Assembly (NCBI GenBank): GCA_947627615.1
Contig: CANQWS010000019.1
Coordinates: 1 to 60,916 of the forward strand
DNA: 60,916 nucleotides
Reading direction: 5' to 3'
Source of the DNA: an uncultured Muribaculaceae bacterium
Lineage (GTDB): Bacteria > Bacteroidota > Bacteroidia > Bacteroidales > Muribaculaceae
Below, one piece after another: positions 22,254-31,326 of the stretch; within the stretch, counting starts at the first letter, position 1; every line of letters begins with the position of its first letter. The position numbers and the translations under genes are program-made. The notes under the pieces were generated by a model, which was not told the origin of the DNA, ran no database searches, and saw only the letters and a program-made list of their open reading frames with translations.

Positions 22254-25200
22254 CTATCGGATCACAATCTTGCATGAGCCGGTTTCTGTCCGGACTATAT
22301 AGATGCCGGGGACGGTTATGGCCACGCTGTCATTACCCGAGGCCATCAGCATTCCTGACACGGAGTAGACTTCTATGCGTCCGCGGGCGCTGACGCAGCC
22401 ATTGTCCGTCAGCACAACTCCGGCCTCTTGGTCGGAGACTATATCATCGATGGCCGATGTGGCGCAACGCATCTCATAGCGGAAATTGTTGGCCACCACG
22501 GCTTCCGTCAGCCTCTTTCCGTTGACATCGAAATCACCCGAGCGGTCCACGCCGGCAAAATCCATCATTACAAGCCCCGTAGGACCGGCCTTGGATTCAT
22601 CGGCAAGATATTCGGCCACCATAGTGTTGGTGGAGGCCGCGTTGCGCCGATAGGCATCGGCATTGGCTATCAGACCGGTCTGCGAATAACCGGAAGTGTG
22701 GTTTATCACCCATTTGTGGACGTTGCCGGTGTGCAGCGTCACCGAATGGTCAAGCAGCGCCCTGATGGAGCCGAGCTTGGTTTCCATCGCATCCTTTGTC
22801 TCGTAGAAGTCCTGGACATGGGCTACAGCATATTTCCTTGAGTTCGTGCCCTGAATCTTTCCGCCAGCCTGGGCGGAGAAATCGCTGTTGTGGTTCCATC
22901 CCGTGATGAAAGCGCCAACAGGCTTGTCGGCATACTTGTCGCGGCTTATCAGGAGAATTTTCCCGCGCAGGTCGGCCACCGTCAGCGAATAATCGAAATC
23001 CACGAACCGGCCGGCATACTTCCCGTCATTAAGCACCTGCAGCATCAGCTCGTTCCAGAGCTGCTTGTCAGAAGCGGATTCGTGGTCATCCTCGTGCCGG
23101 ACTATAACAACGGCGAATTCGGAGGGATAGGCGTCAAGCTGGTCGCAGATGGTGGTCAGGGCCTCGTCGAAGGTGACTTTAGTCTGGACTATGCCGTGGT
23201 AGATTTTCAGCTCGCCGCCTGACACTGACGGACGGAGATCGAAAGCGCGGATTCCGGCTGCGAACTGCTCTTCGAGACTCAGCTCCTGAGTGCGTGCGGA
23301 GGAGTCCATCGTGGTGCCGTTTCCGGTGCCGGCGTCATGTGTGCCGGGAATCGAGAGCTGGTCGGCGTAGGCATTGTCCTTTATGCGTCCCATCCACGGA
23401 TCGCACACCGGCTTTGCTACGGTGAAAGCCACACGCGGCGAAATCTCCGCGCCGTCAGCCGTCACGACACACGCCTCATAGCTGCCGCCGGAAAGTCTGC
23501 TGCACTCGGCTGCTCCGCCGGCGCCGGTTACAGGCAATGTAGCCGCGACGGTCTCGCCCGAATATACCAGAATCTTCATTCCGTCCCACTGCGGAGCGCC
23601 CTCATAAACCAGACGGACCTTGCTTCCGTGCTCATATTCCTTGCTGTCGGTCTCCAGAATCACCGGACGGCCCACAACGAGGTAGCTTCTTTCCATAGGT
23701 TCGTAATATTGGTCGGCCACGCAATAGGTCACATAGTACACCCCGTCAGTCACGGCTCCGGAATAATTGAAATTGCCCGAAACGTTCAGTCTGACTGTCC
23801 CCTGCGGGTCAGTGCCCACGTAGGCGTAGGAGTGTGACTTGCCGTCCTTCACCACGGCCACCGTGGAGCTGTAGAGCCCCACCCAGTCCTTGGATATACA
23901 GGGCGCGTCGGTCAGTTTCACATCAATAGGCTCGCCCTTTTCATAGACCTTCTTGTCGGTCGAAACGGCGGGGCTGGACTGGTCATCGCAATTGTCGCTC
24001 ACAACGAAATAGCAGCGGGGCGAAATCTCCGTGTAACCGCTGTCCTTGAACAGAACGGCATAATAGGCTCCGCCATCCTGGATGTCGAAATCGACACTGC
24101 CGGAAGCGTCCGAAGTATAGCTCCATTTGAACGACCCGTCGCCGCCGCTCTGATGCTCGCGGTACACGGCTATCCATGCCTCGGTTCCCACCGGAGCGCC
24201 CGTATAGTCAATGTGGATGTTGCCTTTGCGGAGGAATTTCCCTGAAACCGTCACCGAGGCGGGGTCGGAAGCTCCCTCAACGGTAAACTGTTGCGGTTCG
24301 GAATATTCCGACCAATCGAGGTCGGCATTGCGGTTTTTGACGCGGATAAAATATGTTCCGTTGGCCAGAGCGCCGTTGTCAACGGTGAATTTAGCGAGGT
24401 CGAGGCCTTTGTTTATGTCGAGCGGACGGAAATCGTCGGTGGCTCCGTAGAAATCCTCGGCATTGATCAGCCGGTCAATCAGGGGCGATTTGAACTCTCT
24501 GTCGGAAGCTACCTGATAACGCACGGCGTAGATTCCGGAAGTCTCGCCGGTCTGGGCAAACGTGTGGGGCAGCGTAACGGCTCCCTCTTCGCCCCCGATG
24601 GCCGGACGTGCGGGCTGATTATCCGACACTATGGTGCGGCTGAACGAGTCAACCAGTTCGTTGTCAACGGCCAGACGCGAGTTGCCTATTGAATAGCACT
24701 CCACCTTCATGGTCCGTGTCTCGGGGTCGAATTCAAGAATCTGATAGGTCCAGTGGTCAATGGTCTTCTGCACCTCGTCATGGTTGAAATTGTCAGGCGT
24801 CTTGCCCCAGAGCTGTTCGTAGCCCTCGGCCGAGGTGCCCACACCGCCGCCGGTTATTATATGGTAGACGGGTGTGTCCGTCATCTGGCCGCGGGCATAG
24901 AGATGGTGGTGACCCGCGCAGTTGAGCACATGTTTGGGCGTGGACGACAGCACCGGCATGATTTCATTCAGCATCCACGGCGATACATCGCCCGAATACT
25001 GCTCGGCATAGAGCGGACGGTGCTGTACGCTGACTATGAACTGCACCGTTTCATCAGACGAAGCGGCGGCCACAACCTTGCGGACCCACATTTTCTGGGC
25101 CACTGACGTGTCGTCGGAATTCAGCACCACGAAAAGCACCGAGCCTGACTGATAGGCGTAATAACCCTCGTCGCCGCTCTTTATGCCCTGATATTCCAGG

Positions 25201-26027
25201 TCGGCGTAACCGCTGTAGTGTTTCCTGTAGTTGTTCAGTTTGTCATCGCCGCGATATTCGTGGTTTCCAACCGCTGTCATGTTCGGCAGCCATGGCGACA
25301 CGGAGCGCGACTTGTAGAGATGCACCTTCTCATAGAGATTCAGCTCTCCGCCGGCATCCACCTGGTCGCCGTCGTTGAGCAGGAAGCTGATATGGTCCTC
25401 GATAGGGCCGTCGCCGTATTTTTCCTTCACGGTCTCGCGCGCGGCATTGAGAAGCCACTCGTAGTCCGACCGCTCGTTGCGCTGATGATCACCTATCAGA
25501 AGCACGCGCATCACCGACTTGTCGCCGGCCTCGGGGGCTGTGCGGAAACGGTACACCTCGCTCTCCTTGCCGTTGGAAACCACCTTGTAATAGTAGACGG
25601 TATTGGGGCTGAGGCCTGTGAGTTTTGCGGTGTGCCAGTAATATTTCCGGGTAAAGGACTTTACAGCCGACTCACACTCGCCGTCAAGATTCTCGGGCGA
25701 GAGTCCGTATCTGACCACCGAGGTTCCGGACTTGGCCGAGGTTTTCCAGTTCACGCAGATTGAATTGGGCGTGTTGAGATTCAGATAGGGCTGTGTGATT
25801 TCCGCGCCCTCGCTCTTGGGCGCCACCGTGAGCCTTACGGCCTGAAAGGTACCGTCGGACTGGGGCACATAGTAGATGCCCGGTTCAGTACGCTCTTCTC
25901 CGTCAATAACGGTTGAATTTCCGGAAACTATGCTCATCTCCCTGAAGCTCGAGATGGTCCGTTGCGAATGGACACTGAACGCGCACAGGGCGCACAGCAT
26001 GATTCCGGCAAGACTGTTTATCTTCAT
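22254..26027 (-). CDS. Secreted fusion: purple-acid-phosphatase-like phosphoesterase, Ig-like domains and PI-PLC domain
   Basis: 1257 residues with a signal peptide (1-21). Domains: PAP-type N-terminal Fn3 (about 75-166); metallophosphoesterase (about 174-435) with IGDH (Asp180), NDGDQ (Asp221), GNHE (254-257), QH (His336) and GHHH (372-375); Fn3-like (about 475-585); three Ig-like repeats (about 590-870), each with a PRC/PRV-type end; PI-PLC X-like domain (about 876-1160); and a C-terminal sorting-domain-like module (about 1205-1257, YSVSGMLM...PGIYIV). PI-PLC catalytic residues are visible as GTHDA (His897), DLR (Arg932) and YHG (His944). Both enzymes look intact. It could release and dephosphorylate inositol phosphates from host or other phospholipids. 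Exact substrates are inferred. Confidence 0.85.
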   Translation of the reverse strand: MKINSLAGIMLCALCAFSVHSQRTISSFREMSIVSGNSTVIDGEERTEPGIYYVPQSDGTFQAVRLTVAPKSEGAEITQPYLNLNTPNSICVNWKTSAKSGTSVVRYGLSPENLDGECESAVKSFTRKYYWHTAKLTGLSPNTVYYYKVVSNGKESEVYRFRTAPEAGDKSVMRVLLIGDHQRNERSDYEWLLNAARETVKEKYGDGPIEDHISFLLNDGDQVDAGGELNLYEKVHLYKSRSVSPWLPNMTAVGNHEYRGDDKLNNYRKHYSGYADLEYQGIKSGDEGYYAYQSGSVLFVVLNSDDTSVAQKMWVRKVVAAASSDETVQFIVSVQHRPLYAEQYSGDVSPWMLNEIMPVLSSTPKHVLNCAGHHHLYARGQMTDTPVYHIITGGGVGTSAEGYEQLWGKTPDNFNHDEVQKTIDHWTYQILEFDPETRTMKVECYSIGNSRLAVDNELVDSFSRTIVSDNQPARPAIGGEEGAVTLPHTFAQTGETSGIYAVRYQVASDREFKSPLIDRLINAEDFYGATDDFRPLDINKGLDLAKFTVDNGALANGTYFIRVKNRNADLDWSEYSEPQQFTVEGASDPASVTVSGKFLRKGNIHIDYTGAPVGTEAWIAVYREHQSGGDGSFKWSYTSDASGSVDFDIQDGGAYYAVLFKDSGYTEISPRCYFVVSDNCDDQSSPAVSTDKKVYEKGEPIDVKLTDAPCISKDWVGLYSSTVAVVKDGKSHSYAYVGTDPQGTVRLNVSGNFNYSGAVTDGVYYVTYCVADQYYEPMERSYLVVGRPVILETDSKEYEHGSKVRLVYEGAPQWDGMKILVYSGETVAATLPVTGAGGAAECSRLSGGSYEACVVTADGAEISPRVAFTVAKPVCDPWMGRIKDNAYADQLSIPGTHDAGTGNGTTMDSSARTQELSLEEQFAAGIRAFDLRPSVSGGELKIYHGIVQTKVTFDEALTTICDQLDAYPSEFAVVIVRHEDDHESASDKQLWNELMLQVLNDGKYAGRFVDFDYSLTVADLRGKILLISRDKYADKPVGAFITGWNHNSDFSAQAGGKIQGTNSRKYAVAHVQDFYETKDAMETKLGSIRALLDHSVTLHTGNVHKWVINHTSGYSQTGLIANADAYRRNAASTNTMVAEYLADESKAGPTGLVMMDFAGVDRSGDFDVNGKRLTEAVVANNFRYEMRCATSAIDDIVSDQEAGVVLTDNGCVSARGRIEVYSVSGMLMASGNDSVAITVPGIYIVRTETGSCKIVIR

Positions 26028-26055
26028 GTCAAAATAAGGTTTAGAATTCTACCTG

Positions 26056-26063
26056 CAAATTTA
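26056..26063 (-). promoter_or_regulatory. Candidate -7 element of the phosphatase/PI-PLC fusion gene
   Basis: On the minus strand TAAATTTG (26063-26056) fits TAnnTTTG exactly, 29 bases before the start codon. A TTG at the proper spacing is lacking. Confidence 0.45.
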
Positions 26064-26137
26064 GGTCCCTGACCGCAACCTGATAATCAAAATCAGGTCT
26101 AAATAAGCCAATAACAATTCACCCGTATCCGGCACAA

Positions 26138-26166
26138 TAAAAAAACAGCGGCATTTCTGCCGCTGT
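26138..26166 (-). terminator. Rho-independent terminator closing the dcw cluster
   Basis: On the minus strand ACAGCGGCA and TGCCGCTGT form a perfect 9-base stem with a 4-base loop (26166-26145), followed by a run of Ts (26144-26139). It lies about 55 bases past the ftsZ stop codon and marks the end of the 15-kb division/cell-wall transcript. Confidence 0.92.
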
Positions 26167-26220
26167 CGGTATTTTCGGTATAGGCTGGCGTCCCGTCGGG
26201 ACCGCCGCCGCTGTGATGTG

Positions 26221-27546
26221 TCAGAACTCAATCTTGTTGGGACCCTGCTGCACCGACTTGTCATCGGCTGAGGGTTTGGGATTGTTCTGTATGATGCCCT
26301 TGCGCAGGTCCTCCACGAGCCGCTTGTCACGGTTATAGGTGGGTTTGTTCTCCAGAAGTTCAATCACGTTGTCGTCATTCATCTGCTCCGGGGTCAGCAC
26401 GATGAAGTTCTTGGACAGGTCTGATGTGTCACCGTACTGCTTGGCAATCTGTTCCTCGATGTGCTTCTTGTCGCCGTAAGCGGGAGTAGTGGCCGTCTTG
26501 GAGCTGCGGGCCGACGCGTTTCCTTCGAGCAGAGGCATTTCCTCGTCGCGGATGGTCACGTCGAAACCTGCGGCGAGAATGGTGATTTTCACCTTGTCAC
26601 CGAGCGAATTGTCAACGGTGACACCCCAGATTATGTCGACATCGTTGTTGATGTCGCCCACGAAATTCCGCAGTTCCTGAACCTCGGTCATGGCCATCGA
26701 GCTGTCGCCGTCGCGGCTCATGTAGAGGTTGAGCAACAGGCTGCGCGAGCCGAATATGTCGCGGTTGCGCAGCAGCGGGGAGTTCAGGGCGTCCTCTATG
26801 GCGCGGGTCACGCGGTGCTCGCCCTCGCCGTAGCCGGTGGAGATTATGGCTGTGCCGCCGCCACGGAGGGTGTGGTCCACGTCCTCGAAGTCCACATTGA
26901 TATATCCCGTGGTGGTGATTATTTCCGAAATGGAGCGTGCGGCCGTCGAAAGGGTGTCGTCGGCCTTGCCGAATGCGTTGAAGAAGTCAAGGTCAGGATA
27001 GATTTCGGTGAGGCGCTCGTTGTTGATGATGAGCAGCGCGTCCACATGCTTCGCCATCTCGTCGGCACCTTCCAGAGCCTTCATGATTTTCTTCTTGCCC
27101 TCGAAGAGGAACGGGATGGTGACTATGCCTATGGTGAGCAGTCCGCGCTCCTTGGCCACACGGGCCACTACCGGACCGGCACCGGTTCCCGTACCGCCGC
27201 CCATGCCCGCGGTGATGAACACCATGCGGGTCTGGTCATCGAAAATGGCTTCGATTTTGTCTATGTTGTCCTCAGCTATCTTTTCGGCTTTCTTGGGGTC
27301 GTTTCCGGCTCCGTGGCCGTTGCCTATGATAACCTTGTTGGGCACATCGGATTTCTCCACGGCCTTGGCATCGGTGTTGCACACCACAAAGGTCACTTCC
27401 TTCACGCCCTGATGGAACATGTGGTTCACGGCGTTACCGCCGCCTCCGCCCACACCTATGACCATTATATCATTGGTTTCACGCTGGTTTCCTGTCTTGA
27501 AACTGCTTGCGAATCCGTCTATATTCAGAGTGTTGTCGTCTTCCAT
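26221..27546 (-). CDS. ftsZ: Cell division GTPase FtsZ
   Basis: 441 residues. The tubulin-like GTPase polymerises into the division ring. GGGGGNAVNHM (near 32-42) and the signature GMGGGTGTGAGP (near 114-125) form the nucleotide site; NVDFEDV and DINNDVDIIWG mark the T7 and C-terminal domains. After the core (about 335) comes a variable linker. The extreme C-terminus reads GPNKIEF rather than the canonical DIPxFLR-type peptide that binds FtsA and ZipA elsewhere, so the docking site may differ. It is the last gene of the cluster, 57 bases after ftsA. Confidence 0.97.
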   Translation of the reverse strand: MEDDNTLNIDGFASSFKTGNQRETNDIMVIGVGGGGGNAVNHMFHQGVKEVTFVVCNTDAKAVEKSDVPNKVIIGNGHGAGNDPKKAEKIAEDNIDKIEAIFDDQTRMVFITAGMGGGTGTGAGPVVARVAKERGLLTIGIVTIPFLFEGKKKIMKALEGADEMAKHVDALLIINNERLTEIYPDLDFFNAFGKADDTLSTAARSISEIITTTGYINVDFEDVDHTLRGGGTAIISTGYGEGEHRVTRAIEDALNSPLLRNRDIFGSRSLLLNLYMSRDGDSSMAMTEVQELRNFVGDINNDVDIIWGVTVDNSLGDKVKITILAAGFDVTIRDEEMPLLEGNASARSSKTATTPAYGDKKHIEEQIAKQYGDTSDLSKNFIVLTPEQMNDDNVIELLENKPTYNRDKRLVEDLRKGIIQNNPKPSADDKSVQQGPNKIEF

Positions 27547-27603
27547 AATTCTATTATTGAATAGTGGGTTTTATATATTGATAACAGGCCTGAGCAAAGG
27601 GCG

Positions 27604-28953
27604 TCAGTCCGGATCTTCTTGAAGGGTGTCGTCGTCCTCGTCGCTGTCGTCAAGGAACTTGCCGAAGGAGGTCTTCCATTTGTTCAGCCATGAACCCTGT
27701 TTGCGCTGGCGCTGCGGGGTTTCCTCGATGGGTTCAATGACTTCCTCCACGGGTTCCTCTTCATTAAGCAACACCGTATCGGCCTCTTCTGTTTCAGGCA
27801 CCAGATCAACCACGTTTTCGGTCAGGCATTCCTTGGCCCCGTGGATGGCGGCTTTGTAGAGCACCGAAATGACGTCGGCGGCGTCGGCGGCGAGAATGCG
27901 TGAATCGGATATGCGGATTTCAGGAGCGGTGATGCTGCCCACGCGTATCTTCATGACGGCGGTCGATGCCAGACGGTCGTTGAATCCGGCCAGACGGGAA
28001 CCGCGGCCCACGATTATGATGCCGCCGCTCAGGTCCGATGACTTGTAGCCGGCATATTCTATCTGCTTTCTGATATTGGCAATGATTTCAGCCGCACGGT
28101 GGCTCACGTAGTTGTTGACGGCCGTGTAGTCATATCCGTTGACCTGCTGCGAGGCGTTGACCTTGCCCGAGGCATTGCCCTCCTTGCGCTTGAGTTCCTC
28201 GGCCTTTTCCTCCAGACATTTTGTCTCCATGATGTCGCGGGTTATGTTGCGCGAGCCGAGAGGCAGGGTGGCCATGTACTGCAGATGGCCGCTCTTGTAG
28301 ATGGACACGGCCGTGGTCTCGGCGCCGAAATCCACCAGCATGCATCCCAGACGTTTCTCGTCGGAAGTGAGCACAAGGTCGCCCAGCGCCAGCTGACGCA
28401 CCTCGTAGCCACCCACCTCGAGCTGCAGTTTGTCCTTGAACAGGAGGTCGATGTTGCGCTTGGTGGCCGGACGGCAGGTGATGAGGTTGGCGCTGAATCT
28501 GATGTTGCGGCCAACGGTGCCTTTGGGCTGTGCCACAACGCTCTTGTCAACGACATACTGACGTGTCACCACGGCAAACAGGTCGCGGTCAGGCAGCGGT
28601 TTTGAAGCCGCCTCGTCACGCAGTTTGCCGAGTATCTGGTCCGTGATTTCCATTTCTTCAGGAAGCTGCTGCTCCACATCGCTGCGCACCGAGCAGCACG
28701 AACGGCCGCCGAGGGCCACGTAGACGGTGGATATTTTTCGCGGTGCCACCTGGTTTTCTATTTTGCGGATAATCCGGGCCACGAGCCGCGAGGTTTCCTC
28801 TACGTTGCTGACGGCGCCGTAACGCACCCAGTCAAGCAGCGGCTCTTCCTCAACCGCTTTCACCGTAAGCACGCCCGTAGGGCTGTAGATACCCAGTGCT
28901 CCTTTGACTTTGGAGCTGCCTATTTCAATGGCGATTATGTTCTTTTCTTCCAT
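27604..28953 (-). CDS. ftsA: Cell division protein FtsA
   Basis: 449 residues from the ATG at 28953 (MEEKNIIAIEIGSSKVKG). The longer frame to 29121 is Arg/Pro-rich, lies inside ftsQ and is rejected. It is an actin-like ATPase tethering FtsZ to the membrane. Phosphate 1 (AIEIGSSKVKG), the 1C domain, phosphate 2 (LVDFGAETTAVSIY) and adenosine (GGIIIVGRGSRLAGF) motifs are visible. Near the C-terminus the helix WLNKWKTSFGKFL is a plausible membrane-targeting amphipathic helix, oddly followed by a very acidic tail (DDSDEDDDTLQEDPD). The start overlaps ftsQ by 29 bases. Confidence 0.96.
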   Translation of the reverse strand: MEEKNIIAIEIGSSKVKGALGIYSPTGVLTVKAVEEEPLLDWVRYGAVSNVEETSRLVARIIRKIENQVAPRKISTVYVALGGRSCCSVRSDVEQQLPEEMEITDQILGKLRDEAASKPLPDRDLFAVVTRQYVVDKSVVAQPKGTVGRNIRFSANLITCRPATKRNIDLLFKDKLQLEVGGYEVRQLALGDLVLTSDEKRLGCMLVDFGAETTAVSIYKSGHLQYMATLPLGSRNITRDIMETKCLEEKAEELKRKEGNASGKVNASQQVNGYDYTAVNNYVSHRAAEIIANIRKQIEYAGYKSSDLSGGIIIVGRGSRLAGFNDRLASTAVMKIRVGSITAPEIRISDSRILAADAADVISVLYKAAIHGAKECLTENVVDLVPETEEADTVLLNEEEPVEEVIEPIEETPQRQRKQGSWLNKWKTSFGKFLDDSDEDDDTLQEDPD

Positions 28954-29944
28954 CTGGGAGGGGGGATTGTGAATGTTGTGATATGTTTTTATTGTTTTTT
29001 TCTGTCTTGGGCGCCTTGGCGGCCGCTGAATCGCGGTGATGCGGCTCCGGCGCCTTGTCCGTACGGACGCGCGCCGCCGGTATCGGCTTCTCGGACTGCA
29101 CGGTGGACTTGCCTCCGTCAAGCTCCACGGTGGAAATGTTGACTTCCTCGTCGTTGAGCTCGTCCTTCAGGTACTCCGGTCCGCGCTCCCGTGCATTACG
29201 CCTGATACCCACCACCTGACCGCGCCATTTCACCGAAATCTCTTTGTAGAAATCCCAGCCCTTGGCGCTCATCACCTTGGAATACATCAGTTTGAGGCGG
29301 TTGAATTTATCGGGGAGGTTATCGGTATTGCCGAGATTGATCACGTGGCCCCGGATTACCGGAACAACCACAATGTCGTTGGGCGAGCGGGCCTCTATCA
29401 TCGACACGGCCTCGCCCCACTCGGGATTGGCCTCGAGATAGTCAAGCAGCGGGAACAGCTCTGTGGCGGGGAACGATGGCGAGAAATCGCCTGTGACCAC
29501 CGGCACGTCGAGGAAATATCCCGGAGCGGCCACTATGCGCTTGCCGTCGCGGTTTATGTAGTAGGAGTGACCGGCGGAATCGAATATACGGGCCACGGGG
29601 CGCATGGGCCACACGTCAATGAGTATTTTACCCGAAGTGAGAATGTTGACGTTGACACGCTCTATCTTGTCAAAGCGGTTCAGCACACGCTCCAGAGAGT
29701 CAATGTCAATGTCCTTGAGCAGAGTGTTGCGCGCCGTCTGCGGCAGCGTGCCCAGTTCGGCCGACAGCTCCTGAGGGCTGACGAAATGAATCTCCGAGGT
29801 GTCATGGACCGTTATGAGAATGCCCTGACACATACGCCCGTCGGAAGCCGACACGGTTATGAACCATGCGGCAATCATATAGACCACCGTGACCGCTGTC
29901 AGCACGGCGAATACTATTGTCCGTTTTCGGGGTGTCAGTTTCAT
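28925..29944 (-). CDS. ftsQ: Cell division protein FtsQ/DivIB
   Basis: 339 residues. A short basic cytoplasmic start (MKLTPRKR) and one transmembrane helix (about 10-32) are followed by a POTRA-like region (about 40-110, ISPQEL-type start: HFVSPQELSAELG) and a beta domain to about 260 (INLGNTDNLPDKFNRLKLM). The last 70 residues are a low-complexity, charged tail rich in Pro, Lys and Ala (VRTDKAPEPHHRDSAAAK...), longer than in most FtsQ. FtsQ links FtsB/FtsL to the divisome. It overlaps murC by 4 bases (ATGA) and ftsA by 29. Confidence 0.9.
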   Translation of the reverse strand: MKLTPRKRTIVFAVLTAVTVVYMIAAWFITVSASDGRMCQGILITVHDTSEIHFVSPQELSAELGTLPQTARNTLLKDIDIDSLERVLNRFDKIERVNVNILTSGKILIDVWPMRPVARIFDSAGHSYYINRDGKRIVAAPGYFLDVPVVTGDFSPSFPATELFPLLDYLEANPEWGEAVSMIEARSPNDIVVVPVIRGHVINLGNTDNLPDKFNRLKLMYSKVMSAKGWDFYKEISVKWRGQVVGIRRNARERGPEYLKDELNDEEVNISTVELDGGKSTVQSEKPIPAARVRTDKAPEPHHRDSAAAKAPKTEKNNKNISQHSQSPLPDGRKEHNRH

Positions 29945-31326
29945 TTATTTTCTGCGGGTATACTTATTATTTCCGGAAGGTAATTGCATATATCGCCGGC
30001 GCCTACGATGAGAAGCACGTCGAAATTTTCCTTGCGCAGCGTGTCGCACAGCTCGTCCTTGTTTATGAGTTTCTTGTCGGGGCAGGTGATGCGGTCAAGT
30101 ATTATCCGCGATGTCACGCCCGGAATCGGTTCCTCGCGTGCCGGATAGATGTCAAGCAGTATCACTTCGTCGGCGGCCGACAGTGCCGAGGCGAATTCGG
30201 GGGCGAAATCGCGTGTGCGGCTGTAGAGATGGGGCTGGAAGGCCACCGTCAGCCGGCGGTCGGGGAAGAGAGCACGCACTGAGGCTATGGAGTTGCGCAG
30301 TTCATCGGGGTGATGGGCATAGTCATCGATCACCGCACGGCCTCCCGGTTCCTTCATCCAGAACTCGAAACGGCGTTTCGGACCTGCGAACGAGGCCATG
30401 GCTCGCCGCGCTGTGTCCGGGTCAAGCTCTCCGGCAGCCCACACGGCGGCGAGGGCCGCCACGGCGTTGGTGATGTTTATCTCCACCGGAACGCCCAGTT
30501 CAATATCGGTCACGGTCATGTCCGGCGCCACGAAATCGAAAGTGATGGAGCCGTCGCCCCTGCGTATGTTGGCGGCATGAAAATCGCCCTCGTCACGCGA
30601 ATAGGTATAGACTTTCACGTCCTTGCCGGGACGCTCCTTCAGTTTCAGGCCGGTGTGCTTGATGAGTGTGCCTCCGGGCTGGATAAGCTCCGTAAAATGG
30701 GCAAAACTCTCCAGATAGGCCTCTTCTGTGCCGTAAATGTCAAGATGGTCGGGGTCCGTGGCCGTCACCACAGCCACGTAGGGACGCAGATGATGGAACG
30801 AACGGTCATATTCATCGGCCTCCACCACGCTGTAGGGCGATTTGTCGTCGAGCAGGAAGTTGGTGTTGTAGTTCCTGAGCACTCCGCCGAGAAATGCGTT
30901 GCAACCCGCCGGAGACTGGTGAAGCAGATGCGCCGCCATGGACGAGGTTGTGGTTTTTCCGTGCGTTCCGGAAAAACAGAGCGCGCGTCCGTGGCGTGTG
31001 ACCAGACCGAGCACAGCGGCGCGTTTCACCACCTCGAACCCTCCGGCACGGAACCATGCCAGTCCGGGATGCGTGTCGGGCACGGCCGGGGTATAGACCA
31101 CCAGCGTGTCGGCCGGATTGCGGAACGCTTCGGGTATAGCCTCGGCGGCTTCGTCGTAGGTTATCGCTATGCCCTCTGATTCGAGAGCGCGAGTCAGATC
31201 GGTCGGGGTGCGGTCATAGCCGCCTATATTATAGCCGCGGGCCTTGAAATAGCGCTCCAGGGCGGCCATGCCTATGCCCCCTGCGCCCACAAAGAATATG
31301 TTGCGTTTGTCTTTACCGTCAGTCAT
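29941..31326 (-). CDS. murC: UDP-N-acetylmuramate--L-alanine ligase MurC
   Basis: 461 residues, the usual length. It adds L-Ala to UDP-MurNAc with ATP, the first step of the peptide stem. Visible are the N-terminal Rossmann motif VGAGGIGMAALE, the ATP loop SGTHGKTTTSSM (about 115-126), EADEYDRSF and the DDYAHHPDE motif (about 333-341) of the ligase family. It abuts murG with a 1-base overlap and overlaps ftsQ by 4 bases, so the three are translationally coupled. Confidence 0.97.
   Translation of the reverse strand: MTDGKDKRNIFFVGAGGIGMAALERYFKARGYNIGGYDRTPTDLTRALESEGIAITYDEAAEAIPEAFRNPADTLVVYTPAVPDTHPGLAWFRAGGFEVVKRAAVLGLVTRHGRALCFSGTHGKTTTSSMAAHLLHQSPAGCNAFLGGVLRNYNTNFLLDDKSPYSVVEADEYDRSFHHLRPYVAVVTATDPDHLDIYGTEEAYLESFAHFTELIQPGGTLIKHTGLKLKERPGKDVKVYTYSRDEGDFHAANIRRGDGSITFDFVAPDMTVTDIELGVPVEINITNAVAALAAVWAAGELDPDTARRAMASFAGPKRRFEFWMKEPGGRAVIDDYAHHPDELRNSIASVRALFPDRRLTVAFQPHLYSRTRDFAPEFASALSAADEVILLDIYPAREEPIPGVTSRIILDRITCPDKKLINKDELCDTLRKENFDVLLIVGAGDICNYLPEIISIPAENK

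Noticed and set aside
26461-27564. Plus-strand open frame of 367 codons opposite ftsZ
   Set aside because: It is the antisense shadow of a strongly conserved gene, with no start signal or recognisable fold. Similar shadows opposite mraY (35293-36426), murE (36447-37685), the sensor kinase (43825-45267) and mfd (56238-57566) were rejected for the same reason.
28954-29121. 56-codon N-terminal extension of FtsA
   Set aside because: Arg/Pro-rich composition, located inside ftsQ in another frame, and FtsA homologues start at MEEKNIIAIEIG-like sequence.
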